Assembly (NCBI GenBank): GCA_021234155.1
Contig: JAJEKV010000047.1
Span: 9,692,081-9,756,080, forward strand
Length of the DNA: 64,000 nucleotides
Direction of reading: 5' to 3'
DNA from: Isoetes taiwanensis
Taxonomy: Eukaryota; Streptophyta; Lycopodiopsida; Isoetales; Isoetaceae
The notes beneath the pieces are model-generated. The model worked only from the letters and a program-made list of their open reading frames with translations. It made no database searches and was not told the DNA's origin. Positions 1-10,963 of this stretch are shown in pieces. The position numbers and the translations under genes were made by a program. Every line of letters begins with the position of its first letter. The first letter of the stretch is position 1.

Positions 1-85
1 GGAAGATTTTCAATCCATTCATATCAAGAATAGCAAATCGCTATGCAAAACCTGTAGAATCAGGTTAACAGCTTGCCTTGACGTC

Positions 86-191
86 GTGGAACAAGAAGGG
101 GTCAGCCATTCTTGCTTCCCCCTGACCTGCAGAATCTGGTCGCGCCTGCAGGTCAGGGGAAGCAAGAATGGCTTCCCCCTTCCCGTTCCAC
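86..191. repeat. Long hairpin (inverted repeat, about 46-bp arms)
   Basis: The arms run 86-132 and 146-191 around a 13-base loop. The inner parts (for example TTGCTTCCCC opposite GGGGAAGCAA, and CTGACCTGCAG opposite CTGCAGGTCAG) pair almost perfectly. The outer parts (GTGGAAC opposite GTTCCAC) pair with a few mismatches. It could be a small foldback element or the end of a MITE. No coding sense was seen. Confidence 0.75.
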
Positions 192-708
192 ATAACATCC
201 ACATAACAGTATACAAGCACCTATAAATACTATTTGATATCACAACACCCATATAACAGTTATGAATATGTAGGGTAAACCCATAGCAGCCAAAAAAACC
301 ATCTCACGTCACTACTAGGAAAAAAAATTTGATCCCATAACTGTTGTTCAAAGTGTTCACCATCTAAAGTTGGCACCTGTTTTTATGAGTTAAATCTAAG
401 AGATATCATGATCACAGAAGGATGAAGATATCTATGAGAAAAGACAATTTTCTTCTTCCAATGATCCACAACAACCATCCAATATCTTCATTGCGCACCA
501 GCTTGCTGGATACAATCCCAATCGGATCTGGCCAACTTGGACTAAACTTCCAAAAATGTCTTTAACCTGGTTTCAGATTGGTTGAATATCAATGCAATCC
601 ATGAAACAACACTCAATAATTTCATCAGCATGATCTCGTAGGATATCCGGAGTCTACTTCATGATTGAACTTATTAACAATATGATTTACTCTAGGTGCT
701 CTATCAAC
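192..708. other. No gene recognised
   Basis: This is AT-rich DNA without a convincing reading frame, up to the target-site copy in front of the first LINE. Confidence 0.5.
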
Positions 709-721
709 GACCTGCCATAAA

Positions 722-1083
722 GAGGGCTTTCCACTTAGCATCCGCTTGGATCATCTGGTCCATCTGGAAGAGACGAAATCTCCTCATCTTCAAGGGACAG
801 GTCTTTTCAGATACGCAAGTGCTCAGCGATGCTCGTAGTCGCATTGTACAAGTGGACAAGTGTTATTCCTTAAAGGATGACGTGAAGAGTGTATCTTTGG
901 GAGCGATATCTTCATATTCAGACTTACTCATAGCCAATTGTGCTCTTGGTGCTTTTTCGTATTATGTATGTGGTGGATATTTTTACTCTAGTGGACATCT
1001 TCTCCACTGGGTTTTGAGTCCCCCATGTACGTTTTGTATTCCTTTTAGTAATAAAGGTCCACATTCATCAACAAAAAAAAAAA
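722..1083 (+). mobile_element. LINE copy 1: severely 5'-truncated non-LTR retrotransposon
   Basis: Only the last part of ORF2 and the 3' UTR remain. The peptide AFHLASAWIIWSIWKRRNLL is the tryptophan-rich C-terminal block typical of plant LINE reverse transcriptases. The 3' UTR ends in a poly(A) run near 1071-1083. The element is flanked by a near-perfect 13-bp direct repeat, GACCTGCCATAAA at 709-721 and GACTTGCCATAAA at 1085-1097, with one mismatch. That is the expected target-site duplication, and it fixes both ends. The copy is about 360 bp and belongs to the same family as the copy at 1946-4052, whose matching part is 3679-4052. It is an inactive dead-on-arrival insertion. Confidence 0.88.
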
Positions 1084-1097
1084 GGACTTGCCATAAA

Positions 1098-1929
1098 AAG
1101 GTTTTCACTTTTGGAGGAAGAGGATTCTTTCAAATATGCTTCCATATTCGCAATCAGAAGTATTCATTAATATGTACGCCCCATTTTCCCACTTCCTCAA
1201 CACTTGGAGTAACTCATTGGATCCTTTGTACACTAGAAAGCTCCCAACCAGTGGCCTTGCATGTAAAAGATTCTTCGCCACTACCATTATCTTGCTAACA
1301 TAACTTGAACTTCCTTTGAAAATCTTCCCAAGACAATAAAATGCCTTGAGAAGACCAATCACTGACACAATTCACTTCCAATGGCATCCATTGCCTTTTA
1401 TTTCTCATCTCCGCTAGCGGAAAGAAAGGTTTCGAATCATTATTAATTGTTATCTCCAACCACCAAACAGGATTGCCAGTGAATGGCAATTTTCAATGTT
1501 TAAATGCCATAAATCTTTAATTGTCTCCCATACCTTAAGTAATCCTTTGTTTTGGTGACTTGGTACAAGACATTCAAAGCTAAGAATCGAGATGGTGAAC
1601 AGTTTGAACAACTGTGCACTGATCTCGCTAACTTTATTGGTGAAAGGCTGCATAAAAACTTAAAAGAGCTCTGTGAGATATTTTGTTATAATCGTCTTGA
1701 CTTGACTTCTGCAAGGCATATCACAATATTGTGTTTTGGGATGCATATGAATACATCTTGACTGTACTGTATAATATTGTAGCCTATTATTTTATTTTGA
1801 ATGAATTGTACTATCATTTTGGATTGTTGTACCACCGCATTTCATATAGAAGCCAGGCTAAACATAATGTATGGATACTATATGATATACATCTTAGGCT
1901 TGTTGACAAGTTTGTTTGCAGGAGGAAGC
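1098..1929. other. No gene recognised; DNA between the two LINE insertions
   Basis: Short open stretches exist on both strands, for example 1552-1761 plus and 1105-1653 minus, but none matches a family I know and none is long. This could be decayed host or older repeat DNA into which both LINEs inserted. Confidence 0.4.
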
Positions 1930-1945
1930 AAAAACGACCTCGTGG

Positions 1946-4052
1946 TTTTGGTTTTTGGTGCTCAGTTCACAACAGATGTTATGAAACTTCATTATTCTGC
2001 TCGTTCTTCAGTTATTTTTTCAAGGAGAACCATCAACATTTTTTCAGGCGGGACGTGGCATTCGCCAGGGCTGTCCTTTGGCACCGCTGCTTTTTACAAT
2101 TGTGGCAGAGATTCTTTCTCAGGTATTCTCTCTTGCAGTGCAGGAAAGCATCCTGCATGGTTTTCCCATGAATAATGGTTCACAAGAGATCTGTAATCAG
2201 TATGCAGATGACACTTTCTTGTTCTTAATGGCTGATGAGCAGAATTTGCAGAATGCCATTTCCTTGTTGGACAGTTTCTCTTTGGCTTCTGGTATCTTTG
2301 TGGGGTGGCAAAAGTGTAACGCCTCGTGGGCCCTAGACTCTCCAAAGGCCGTCTTACGTGGTTGCGAGTTCCATGGAAGGTTCTTCCTCATGGGAAGGTA
2401 ACTAGGCTTCTAGGCATTCTAATTGGTATACACCTATCATCTGGAGATGCGTGGGATGTCATTATCAAGGGGTTGGAAAGGCATTTGTTCTGGTGGTCCA
2501 CGGCTAAGTTATCCATGGCTGGTCGTGGTAATGGCGTGGCAAAGTCGGCCTGAGTGGTACACATGTCTACATGGCATCCATCTTGGCACCGCTGAACAAA
2601 GATGCTGACTCATTGTTAAATCTTGTCGGGAACTTCATTTGGGGTGGTAATCAAGAAGGAGCCGATGTTAAAGTTAGTTGGGCAAAGTGCATTATGCCTA
2701 AACTTTGTGGGGGCTGGGGATGATTCACTTTCTTCTCGAGCAAGGTGCTTGATCTCTCTAAGTTCATATGGCGGATTCTCAATAATGTCGATAATTCTCC
2801 AGTCTGCGTCTCATTCACTAGTCTTTCTGGAGATGCATTTCCTTTGGCTCTCCATCCATTAAGCCTCTTCTCCCATGGGCATTATTCTATCCACTTTCTC
2901 CATATCCTAATGCATCTCCTTTCCTCAAGGGTTTGCTATTTGCTTGGGAGATTGTGCGCGACTTTGTTTGGTTCCATCCAATGGCCCATCTGAGATCCCT
3001 GACCCGGTTGTTAGTGGATCCCTTTGGGTGATGGTGAGGCGATTGTCCCACGGTCTCTTCTTTCCATCCATTGGCCTTAGCGTCGATGGGTAGAGAAGCG
3101 GTGTGCTCACGATATCGCATGGTATAATGAGACAAGATTGTTGACATGGAATGAGTTCAAATTGAAGTTCCTTCTCCTTCGTTGGGGACCGGGGCATTTG
3201 GAAAAACGTGGTCGCTACACTTCCTCCATACCCACAAGGCGTGGCTCCCCGGCTTTGGGTGGTTCATGGCGTTGTTCGGGAGGAGCACCGGTGCACTCGA
3301 TGTGCGTGGTCTGCTTCATCCCGAGGTGTTGCCTCCATCGCCAAAGTGGCCTCTAGTTATCCCCAAGCCTCATCGTAAAAGCGATGGGCGATGGGTATGG
3401 GATAAATTGCTTCATCCTAAGCTATCCATTTTGTGGTGGCAGATCACTCATAGATGCGTCTTGGGTAAACATTGTTGTTCATCGATTTAGATCCCAGAAG
3501 TCTACGTGATGCGCCCTCTTTGCATGCGAGAGGGATGAGACAATTGAGCCTTTGCTTTTTCTTGTGTCACCATGTTGGGCACCGCTTGGCGGTGGCTTCG
3601 AGTCTTTTTTCCATTGTGACTTGAATAGTCAGCAGGTCCTATTGTCAGTGTATCCTAGTTCTTGGGACAAGTTGGCAAAGAGGGCTTTCCATTTAGCATC
3701 TGCTTGGATCATCTGGTCCATCTGGAAGAGACGAAACCTCCTCATCTTCAAGGGATAGCTCTTGTCAGATACGCAAGTGCTTAGGGATGCCCGTAGTCGC
3801 ATTGTGAAGGCATACAAATGTTCTTCCGTAAAGGATGACGTCAAAAGTATCATTTGGGAGCAATATCTTCAGATTCACACCTACTCATAGCAAACAGTTG
3901 TGCTCATGGTGATCTGTGTTCTCTGCTTTTCTATGTTATGTATGTGGTGGGTAGTGTTGCTCTAGTGAATATCTTCTCCACTGGGTTTTGAGTCCCCCAT
4001 GTACTCTTTGTATTCTTTTGAGTAATAAAGGTCCACGTTCATAAAAAAAAAA
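1946..4052 (+). mobile_element. LINE copy 2: 5'-truncated plant LINE with poly(A) tail and 12-16-bp target-site duplication
   Basis: The element begins inside the reverse transcriptase domain of ORF2 and ends in poly(A) at about 4042-4053. ACGACCTCGTGG stands at 1934-1945 and again at 4053-4064, and the match is 16 bp if the preceding A residues are counted. This is a clean target-site duplication that defines the insertion as about 2.1 kb. The 3' UTR has a conserved TTGAGTCCCCCATGTAC block and an AATAAA-like TAATAAAGG signal, both shared with LINE copy 1. ORF1, the endonuclease and the N-terminal part of the polymerase are absent, so the copy cannot move on its own. Confidence 0.9.
1960..3890 (+). 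pseudogene. LINE ORF2 remnant: reverse transcriptase C-terminal half plus zinc-binding C-terminal region
   Basis: The reading frame is split by frameshifts. Around 2053-2330 it reads GRGIRQGCPLAPLLF, then QYADDTFLF with the catalytic YADD at 2201-2212, then the GIFVGWQKC block: reverse transcriptase motifs B, C and D. Near 3380-3480 comes WDKLLHPKLSILWWQITHRC, the zf-RVT region that follows the polymerase in plant LINEs. The end of the protein is the W-rich block ASAWIIWSIWKRRNL and a stop at 3888-3890. Family knowledge says ORF2 nicks DNA and reverse-transcribes the element RNA at the nick. Here the endonuclease is missing and the frame is broken, so no activity is expected. Confidence 0.85.
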
Positions 4053-4064
4053 ACGACCTCGTGG

Positions 4065-4371
4065 GTTGGATAGATTGTGTATATTAAATAGACCGATACT
4101 GATACATTGATCTATTAGATTTAAGATGACCTACTAGGTTTGTGATATCGTGGATTGTTCTAAAGCAAGACATAAGGGTATATGCATGTGTTCTACCAGA
4201 CCTATGACGTTATTGATCTTGTTGAAGAAAGGCACAAGATCACAACTATGTGTTAGTGTACTTGTACGACTTGGATATAATTTGTTCTTTAATGCGGTGA
4301 ACCTTGCACCGGACTAGACCATCCTATACCAGTATAGATGGATTGAAGAGAGTGATTCAATACAAGAATCA
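4065..4371. other. Short unannotated spacer between LINE copy 2 and the DNA transposon
   Basis: It is the target-site flank of the LINE insertion and ends at the left inverted repeat of the DNA transposon. No reading frame or repeat was recognised. Confidence 0.5.
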
Positions 4372-4407
4372 ATATATGGGTGTAAATTTGATAGTGGTAC
4401 CCCAAAA
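4372..4407 (+). repeat. Left terminal inverted repeat of the DNA transposon
   Basis: It begins ATATATGGGTGTAAATTTG and ends TGGTACCCCAAAA. All 36 bases match the reverse complement of 10928-10963. A subterminal block with TTTAAGTGCTTTAGG follows at about 4426-4441. Confidence 0.9.
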
Positions 4408-4584
4408 GCACTGTCCGGACACTTGCTTTAAGTGCTTTAGGTACTTATTCCTCGATCAAAAATTAGAGTAACGAATTATGAGGTTGTTATTCCAGAAATA
4501 GCAATCCTCTTCCAAGAAGGAAGGGATCGATGACATGGATTGATTCTTTGGGCACGAGATTGATTTCTTAGTTGATTCTACCGG

Positions 4585-7500
4585 ATGGCGGGATTTCTTG
4601 GATGGCGGGAATTTGTATCAGTTCTTGCTATCATTCTTCAATTCTGGAATAAACTAGTTCATTTCAATTGCAATTCTGACAAATTAGAATTGCAATTCCT
4701 TGATCATATCAATTTCATGGCAAGTTCTCTCGAAAGCATTGATTACGCTAAAGCGAAGAATTTACTTGGAGCTAGAATCGAGGGGAGAAAAGCGAGAATC
4801 AAAAAGAGGATTAGAGAATTGCAGAAGGAAAACATTGCACCTTTAGTACAAAAGAAAAAGAACGTTCTCACGAAAAAAAATAGGGGAACTTTTAAAAGAG
4901 TTAGAGGATTCTTTGTTTCACATTGTAAGGAATTGTCTTTGATGATGATTCAAAAGAAGAGTAGCACCACAGTTTTAAAAAAGGATCAAACATTTACCAC
5001 ATGTTACTATAGCGGATCCCAAAGGAATTTCATGTGATGAAAGATATGATTTCCAATGTGAGAGAAACCATGCAGGCACAAAAATTTCAAAGAAATCTTG
5101 ATGTACTCCAAGCAAGGAAGACCACCCTCAAATGGCGGCTTCTACAGGTTAAAGGGACTAATCGAGGAGAGCAATTTCAAGGCTTCTTTCAATTCCCAAA
5201 AAAAAAGCGAGGGGCATTTAGAAGAGACGAATATGTGTGCGAGTTTGATGCTGGTCCATGGTCAATGCATGCAAGGAAGAAGAGATTTGATGCACTTTCC
5301 CCGAAGAGATAAATCTTTGTGAGAAGGTTTTGGCATGAGAATACACGAGTTTCACCTTTATAAAAACATGTTAGAAAGCATGTAGCGAGAGTGGTGAGAA
5401 AATTGATCATCCAATACATTTGCTAGAAGTGACACAGGTATTCCTTGAACCATTTATTTGTTATTCTCATGCTTTTTTAGTTTCTATATTTCTTACATGG
5501 TTCTGAAATCTAATTTTTTTTTTTTTTTGGTTCAGTTGCAACTATACCTTGCTTTTGAAAAGGAACATCGATATGAAGATATCCCGCAGACTTTTGAAAG
5601 ATTGAAACCAAGCTATATTAGGAGGCTTCAAGAAAGAGAAACATGTTGTTGCCAATACCATCTGCATCTTGAGTTTGCCATGCAAGCCATAAATAACATG
5701 AGGACTGATCCTTATGGTGTACACAAAGATTGCAAGTGTAAGTGCAGAATTTGTGGTTCAGGTCCAACATGTATTGCTAAAGAAAACACAATCAAATCAA
5801 CTAGTGATTATTGGAGACAAATTGTGTGCGCTAAGGATGAGAATGATGAATGGCACAAGCATGCATGTCTAATGCAGACATGTACAAAGTGTGGTTTGAA
5901 GAGGCAAGTGTGGTTTCCTTGCAATTTCCAGTTTTGATTGCCTTGATTTTAACATATTTGATTGCTTTAATGTAGGCTGCCAACATGCCCCAGAGAGAAG
6001 GTTAAGAATAATAAGCATGATGTTAATTGGAAAGTGTTTGAACAGGTAAAAGTAGTTTAGATTTTACTGAGTTTTATGTGTGTTAGTGTAGAGGTAAATT
6101 AAAGCTTTATCCTCTTAGCGACAAAAAGTCTGAGAACAAGAAAACTAGGGCTGGCAAGAAACCTTCAAAGGTTACAAGATTGATATACAAATCAGGTTCT
6201 CCTTTTGAATTCAATCAGCATGCAACTAAAACTCTGAAGACATTTGTTCCACATAATTACAGAGCTCATTGGCAAGCAAAACAATTTAGGCAATGTTTGA
6301 TAGCATTTGCAGATGATAATACTATTGTCTCTGTGATAGATTTTGCAGAGAATTATGGATTTAAAATCCAATAAGAAGCTCAATCCTGCCATTGGCATAC
6401 TGATCAGGTCTCCATTCTTGTACACATCACTTATAGAAGAATGAGAAAAATGGAGGCATAAGCAAGGCGAGGAAGAAGGAAGAAGATGACAAAGAGATTA
6501 AAAAGAAAAATGCGCAAAAGAAAAAAAAAAACTCATTGAAAGGAATTGTGAAGGAGACTCACTTCTATATCGGTGATGACAAAACTCATGATATCGAAGT
6601 TTGTCCAAGCATTGTCTCCAAAATCATGCAGATTGGCTAAAATCTATGGAATTAACTATAACAAACATGTTTTACGGGGTGATGGTTTTTTCTTCACGGT
6701 TTAAGTCACGCAAGACCATTTTACTTCCTTGGTAGGTTTCACAAACATCTTCAAAAGGATATTCTCGGAATTTTTTTGCTAGCTCACATGGAAAAGGTGA
6801 GCATGATGGTCTTTGGAGCTGTCATCAAGAGGATTCTAACAAAGGGCAGATGAAATATGATGGAAAGAAATTACGGTGTGCAAAAGGAGGTGGTTGCATT
6901 TCTTAGGTGGTACTTCAACAACAATCCCACTGATAATGACATAACAAGGTATACTTTACTGGTTTTCCTTTGCATACTTAAAGCACTTAAGCACTTAAAG
7001 CACTTAAGCACTTAGAAATTAAGGGCATGAATATATAAATTGTATGTAAACATGATATTTCCCAGTACTAAATCAAGATTGTCTTCTTTTTTTATTTTTT
7101 TGATATCGATATTCTTCAAATTTTTTTTGATTTGAAAGCACTTACTGACACTAAGCACTTGTGCGGGTACTTCTAGGAAATTGATCCCTCAAAATAGATA
7201 GATCTGAGATTTGACTGTCACACTTTGAAAGGAACTACACAACTCCATTGCATAAGACCATGTGACAAGGACAACACTCTAAAGGTAGCTTATAGACTCT
7301 CTCATGCTTACGTGAGAATTGTGTTCAATTCAATGGGACTTCTGCACCATGAAGTCACGCATTGGTGGTTGGGAAACTACTTGAACTAAAGCTGAAGGAG
7401 ATTAAAGCAACTAATGATGCTAATAAAGCATCAGGATGAAGACTTTGGGATAGAAGATGAACATGAAGAAGAGGAAGATGAGGGAAGACTATGACATAGC

Positions 7501-7850
7501 TAGTTCTATGGTAGAGGTTGGAGATAATTTCTTTGTCAATGAGAGGAAGGTAATGAAGAGGGGGTTGATTTTTATGTATTGAAGTGCACGAAGCAAAGAA
7601 CACTTTGCTTGAGTATTATGTGGATGGATGGGGAAATGTATTTGGAGTTGAATGTTATTGTCTCGGGATATTACTATAAGCGGTGGGTGGTCTCAAATTT
7701 GAGCTCTTGGATGACCAGACGTGGCTAGTGTGTATAGCCACCTTGTAAGATTAGCTAACTTTGAAATGATTGCAGATGAAGAGGATGGTATGTTGTATAC
7801 TATGGCTGAAGACACTTGCCAACAGATTATATGTAGCCTCCCAAACTCAG
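4585..7850 (+). pseudogene. Putative DDE-type transposase gene with introns, broken by a stop and frameshifts
   Basis: The N-terminal part (from about 4717) is basic and coiled. An exon at about 5536-5910 follows a T-rich tract and an AG acceptor. It carries a Cys/His cluster (CCCQYHLHLEF; CKCKCRICGSGPTC; CTKCGLKR), probably a zinc-binding region. Exons continue at 5976-6045 and 6119-6948. The block VIDFAENYGFKIQ, then E-Q-S-x-H-W, is at 6330-6400, with an in-frame TAA at 6372-6374 splitting it. FYIGDDKTHD, a GDG...SRFKSR...YFLGRFHKH region and HGKGEHDG follow, frame-shifted. After an intron at 6949-7176 come a KGTTQLH exon and a tail with DGWGNVFG and YYYKRWV. I recall the DFAENY...HW...Q block from uncharacterised plant and animal proteins. 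Reading the Asp of DFAENY, the Asp of GDG and the Glu of GKGEHDG as a DDE triad is an inference. Confidence 0.6.
6980..7014. repeat. AGCACTTA short-repeat cluster inside a transposase intron
   Basis: AAGCACTTA units are repeated about four times in a row, with further copies at 7136-7160. The same word, inverted, makes up the subterminal repeats beside both TIRs. In other DNA transposons such repeats are transposase-binding sites, so these may be internal binding sites; that is an inference. Confidence 0.65.
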
Positions 7851-9037
7851 CTTAAATTCTATGGTCAAACTCATCTTAAATACTGTCCATATGGTATTGA
7901 CTCAATTACTATTCATAGTTTGACTATTAAAGCAAAAGCACTCACACAAAAAATATCAATGTAATTGTAACATGAAAATCATGTATTTATGTTCCTGTAT
8001 TACATCAATCTGCATGTATAACATGTACAAAATTGTGGCATGTCTGCCCGAGTTATATATAAGTCTTTACTATTTTAATATATAACCTGTAACCTGCATG
8101 AATCTAGTCTCAACTTAACCTGAATCCTGAAATCAACTTCTACATTCTATCTCTGTGTCCTGAAGTATGAAAGGTCTCCCTTAACCATTGTAGCTGACCT
8201 TTGCAATATTGTTTTACCATTTCAGTGGTTTCCTTTCCCAATTCAAACTCTGACATTGTTTCTAGAATTACGAGAGCATCCTACGTGTCTAATCTTGATC
8301 GACCTACAATGCTCCTTTAGAATGTTAGAGAAATCATCAACCATTGCCACATCCTTAAATGCTTGGCGGGGATTGGTCCAATACATAATCATGCATCCAA
8401 ATTAAAGTCTGGAATCAAAAGAGATGTGAAAGGTGGAGAGGCAAATGTTTTATGAATGACTATCATCCAACAATATGCAATTGCTCTCATATTGTGGGTA
8501 TTCACTAAAAACTGCAGATAAAGGTTTTAAGTACAATGGTTTTTGGATCGGATTGGCCACTTGAAAGGCATCTCTAAGCAATGGGTACGATCCCAAATAA
8601 ATACAAAGTCATGTCTAATAAGCTGGTGCTATGACATCCACAACTTCATTTACATTAACCTTGTTCATGGATGACCAAATTGCTATGTCAAAGTGTACCA
8701 TTCTTTTCTACTTGAGAAATTCCCGTGCATGGCGCCTTAAAACAACCAATTTCTTGCTTGTTTTGAAATCCACAATCACTGTCCCACGCATCTGGGATTG
8801 TTCCTCTTGTATGTCCTTACATCTAAAATAAAAGTTTCCTCTTCAAGAGGACTTTCTTTGTACATCTATCATTCAAAAATATAAAGTAAACACCAACACA
8901 AACACAAACACAAACAGAAATTTAAAATACTAAAATAATAATAACCTGTCAACATTTTGATCAACATTTTGATCAACCATTTGTTCAACATTTTGGTCTT
9001 GAAATACAATTGTACCTGAACATTCAAACATTTATAG
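7851..9037. other. Interior of the DNA transposon between its two convergent genes
   Basis: No coding sequence was recognised. It holds an ACAAAC-rich low-complexity stretch near 8893-8917 and a short ATTTTGATCAACATTTTGATCAAC repeat near 8950-8975. It presumably carries the 3' ends of both genes. Confidence 0.5.
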
Positions 9038-10738
9038 TTAAATCAAAGATTTTATAGACAAATTTGAATTGCTTCTTAAGACCTCCATAATTGCATTCAT
9101 TTTGGTACCTGTGTCTTCCTTTTCTAGTTCTTCCTTTTCTGGTCCTTCCTTTTCTGTTTCTTCCTTTTCTAGTTCTTCATTTTTACGTAATTGTTTCATT
9201 CTTTTCATATTCAACCTCAACTTCCTTTCTGATTCCATATCCTTTGCCAATGCCCTCCTTCTAAAATTGTACTTCTGCCTTCTTGACTTTTGTGTTCTTT
9301 GCCTTTTTAATGTTTTTGCCCTTCTTTGTTTGCAACCTCTCCATCTTTCCTTTTCCTTTTGTTGTTGGCTGCTTTCTTCTCTCGAAGGGGTAATTTGTAC
9401 ATCCTTACTACATCCGCACCATCATGTTCAACAACGGTTTCATCTGCTCACTTGCATATCCTTTGGTGGATGCTTTTCTAGCCTTTTGCCTTAACTGCTT
9501 TTTAGGACTACACAATGCATCTTTCAGCACTTTTTCAATTCCAGAAGGTGGCACATAGTCTTCAGTAGAAGAAGAGGACCTAACAAGTGAATCAAGTTGA
9601 TTTGTAGGTATATCTACTGTAGGCATATCAACTATTTTATTTCCTTCTGCTGCTATCACATGCATGCCAAGCTCAAGAAATAAATCTGGATGAATTACAC
9701 CCCCACATACCTTGCATTTACCTTCCTTCAACAAGGCTGCACAAACCACATGGTACTCATGATCACAACTTAAAATCAAAGACAATTTGTACCTATCATG
9801 AAAAAGTAGGCCACAAACACAGCAAGCACCAAAGTTGCAGATTCCTGGTAGTCTTCTGCTGATAGTGTTGATGCAGAATGGATTGCAACTTATATTCTTC
9901 AATTCTATAAGATTAGAAAGATTAGCTTTGAGTTCTGAAATTCTGGCCTCTTTCTCTTTGATCTCCACTTCCAAGGTATTCTTCCTCGAGCTGCTCCCTT
10001 CTGTATCTGGAGACTTGAAAAGGTTTTTAACTCGGTTACAGTAATATGTCTCTATTTGTAGTGTCATCTCCAATTCCTTCCTCAGATCAGAATCCTCCCG
10101 CAACTCAGATATTGTGGTCTTTGAATCCTCAGCTTTCTTCATGCTCTCTTCAAGTTCCACACTGAATTTTTCATTAGACTTAGCCTCTGCAGCTAAACTA
10201 ACCTCAATTGCATGCACCTCTTCTAACATGCTTGCCCTTTCATTCTCAAGCTTATTTACAGCTTCCTTAATCAATTCAAAGTTCTCTTTTAAAGCAGAGT
10301 GGTCTAATTTTGAACTTTCTAAGCAAGTAACTTTGCTAGAAGTGGCAACATGGACATCCTTTCCCCTAGACCTGCAATTTCTATACTTCATAACTTGAGC
10401 TCCAAAAGAGGCCCAATTGATCTTGTGCTTTGCAGGGTTTGAAATGACAGTATCATAATTTTCCCATGCAAAAGCATAAGCCACCTGCTTTCTCACTTCA
10501 TTGTTTGGCATAGTTTCCTTTTGATATAATGTTTTCAACAATCTGTCCAATTTTTTCGAACAGAAGGCTGGATCATGGAAACTTTCATCTTATTGCTTGG
10601 GCCTTCTTGCCAAACCGAGGCCCATTGTGCATCTGTTACATTCTCTTCCAACCATTTTACTTTCAAAGCAGGCTGCAATCCTTCACCAGAAAGTCCATGA
10701 ATGTCTATGAAATCTTGCTCGGTCACCGCTTCGTCCAT
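9038..10738 (-). pseudogene. Coiled-coil protein with RING-H2-like zinc finger and basic, Lys/Glu-rich tail
   Basis: Start at MDEAVTEQDFIDI (10738). The frame shifts in a six-A run at 10552-10557 and continues for 380 codons. A long coiled coil (about 10350-9900) precedes a RING-type finger at about 9830-9703: CCVCG, then SCDHEYHVVC, then CKVCG, giving the C-C-C-H-H-C-C-C order. A Ser-rich stretch follows. After another frame change near 9425 come nuclear-localisation-like KKAANNKRKRK and an extended Arg/Lys region, then EKEETEKEGPEKEELEKED encoded by short DNA repeats (9117-9180). Such a protein could be a nuclear ubiquitin-ligase-like or structural accessory of the transposon. It has no match I can name, and its function is not known. 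It is convergent with the transposase. Confidence 0.6.
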
Positions 10739-10927
10739 TGTAAATTGAACGGATCAAAGGATTGTGTGACGGAATTGGTGATCTAGGAAGAGGATTCGGA
10801 AACAGGGGATTCGAAATTGGGGCTGAATAAAAAAAGGGCGCGCGGGAAACGAGGCAAATGATGTCCTCTGAAAAAAAACTGTCACTGCTCGAATTTAGGT
10901 GCTTTAGGTGCTTGGTGCTTTCACGCA

Positions 10928-10963
10928 TTTTGGGGTACCACTATCAAATTTACACCCATATAT
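10928..10963 (-). repeat. Right terminal inverted repeat of the DNA transposon
   Basis: It reads TTTTGGGGTACCACTATC and on to CCCATATAT, the exact inverse of the left end. It is preceded by the subterminal block TTTAGGTGCTTTAGGTGCTT at about 10895-10915. Confidence 0.9.

Larger units (their letters stand above)
4372..10963. mobile_element. 6.6-kb DNA transposon with 36-bp identical TIRs, a DDE-like transposase and an antisense RING gene
   Basis: Left and right ends carry a 36-base sequence repeated exactly in inverted orientation (4372-4407 and 10928-10963). The outermost ATAT is shared by both flanks, so it may be a 4-bp target duplication, with the true TIR starting at about TGGGTGTAAATTTG. 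Next to both TIRs lie AAGTGCTTTAGGTGCTT-like subterminal repeats, which also occur inside. The body holds two convergent genes: a plus-strand intron-containing transposase (4585-7850) and a minus-strand coiled-coil/RING protein (10738-9038). Both are damaged, so this copy is probably not autonomous. I cannot assign it to a named superfamily. The identical TIRs suggest it is not very old, or that the ends are conserved by trans-mobilisation. Confidence 0.8.

Noticed and set aside
1105-1653. Overlapping minus-strand frames right of LINE copy 1
   Set aside because: They read as ordinary short frames with no recognisable motif; no family could be supported.
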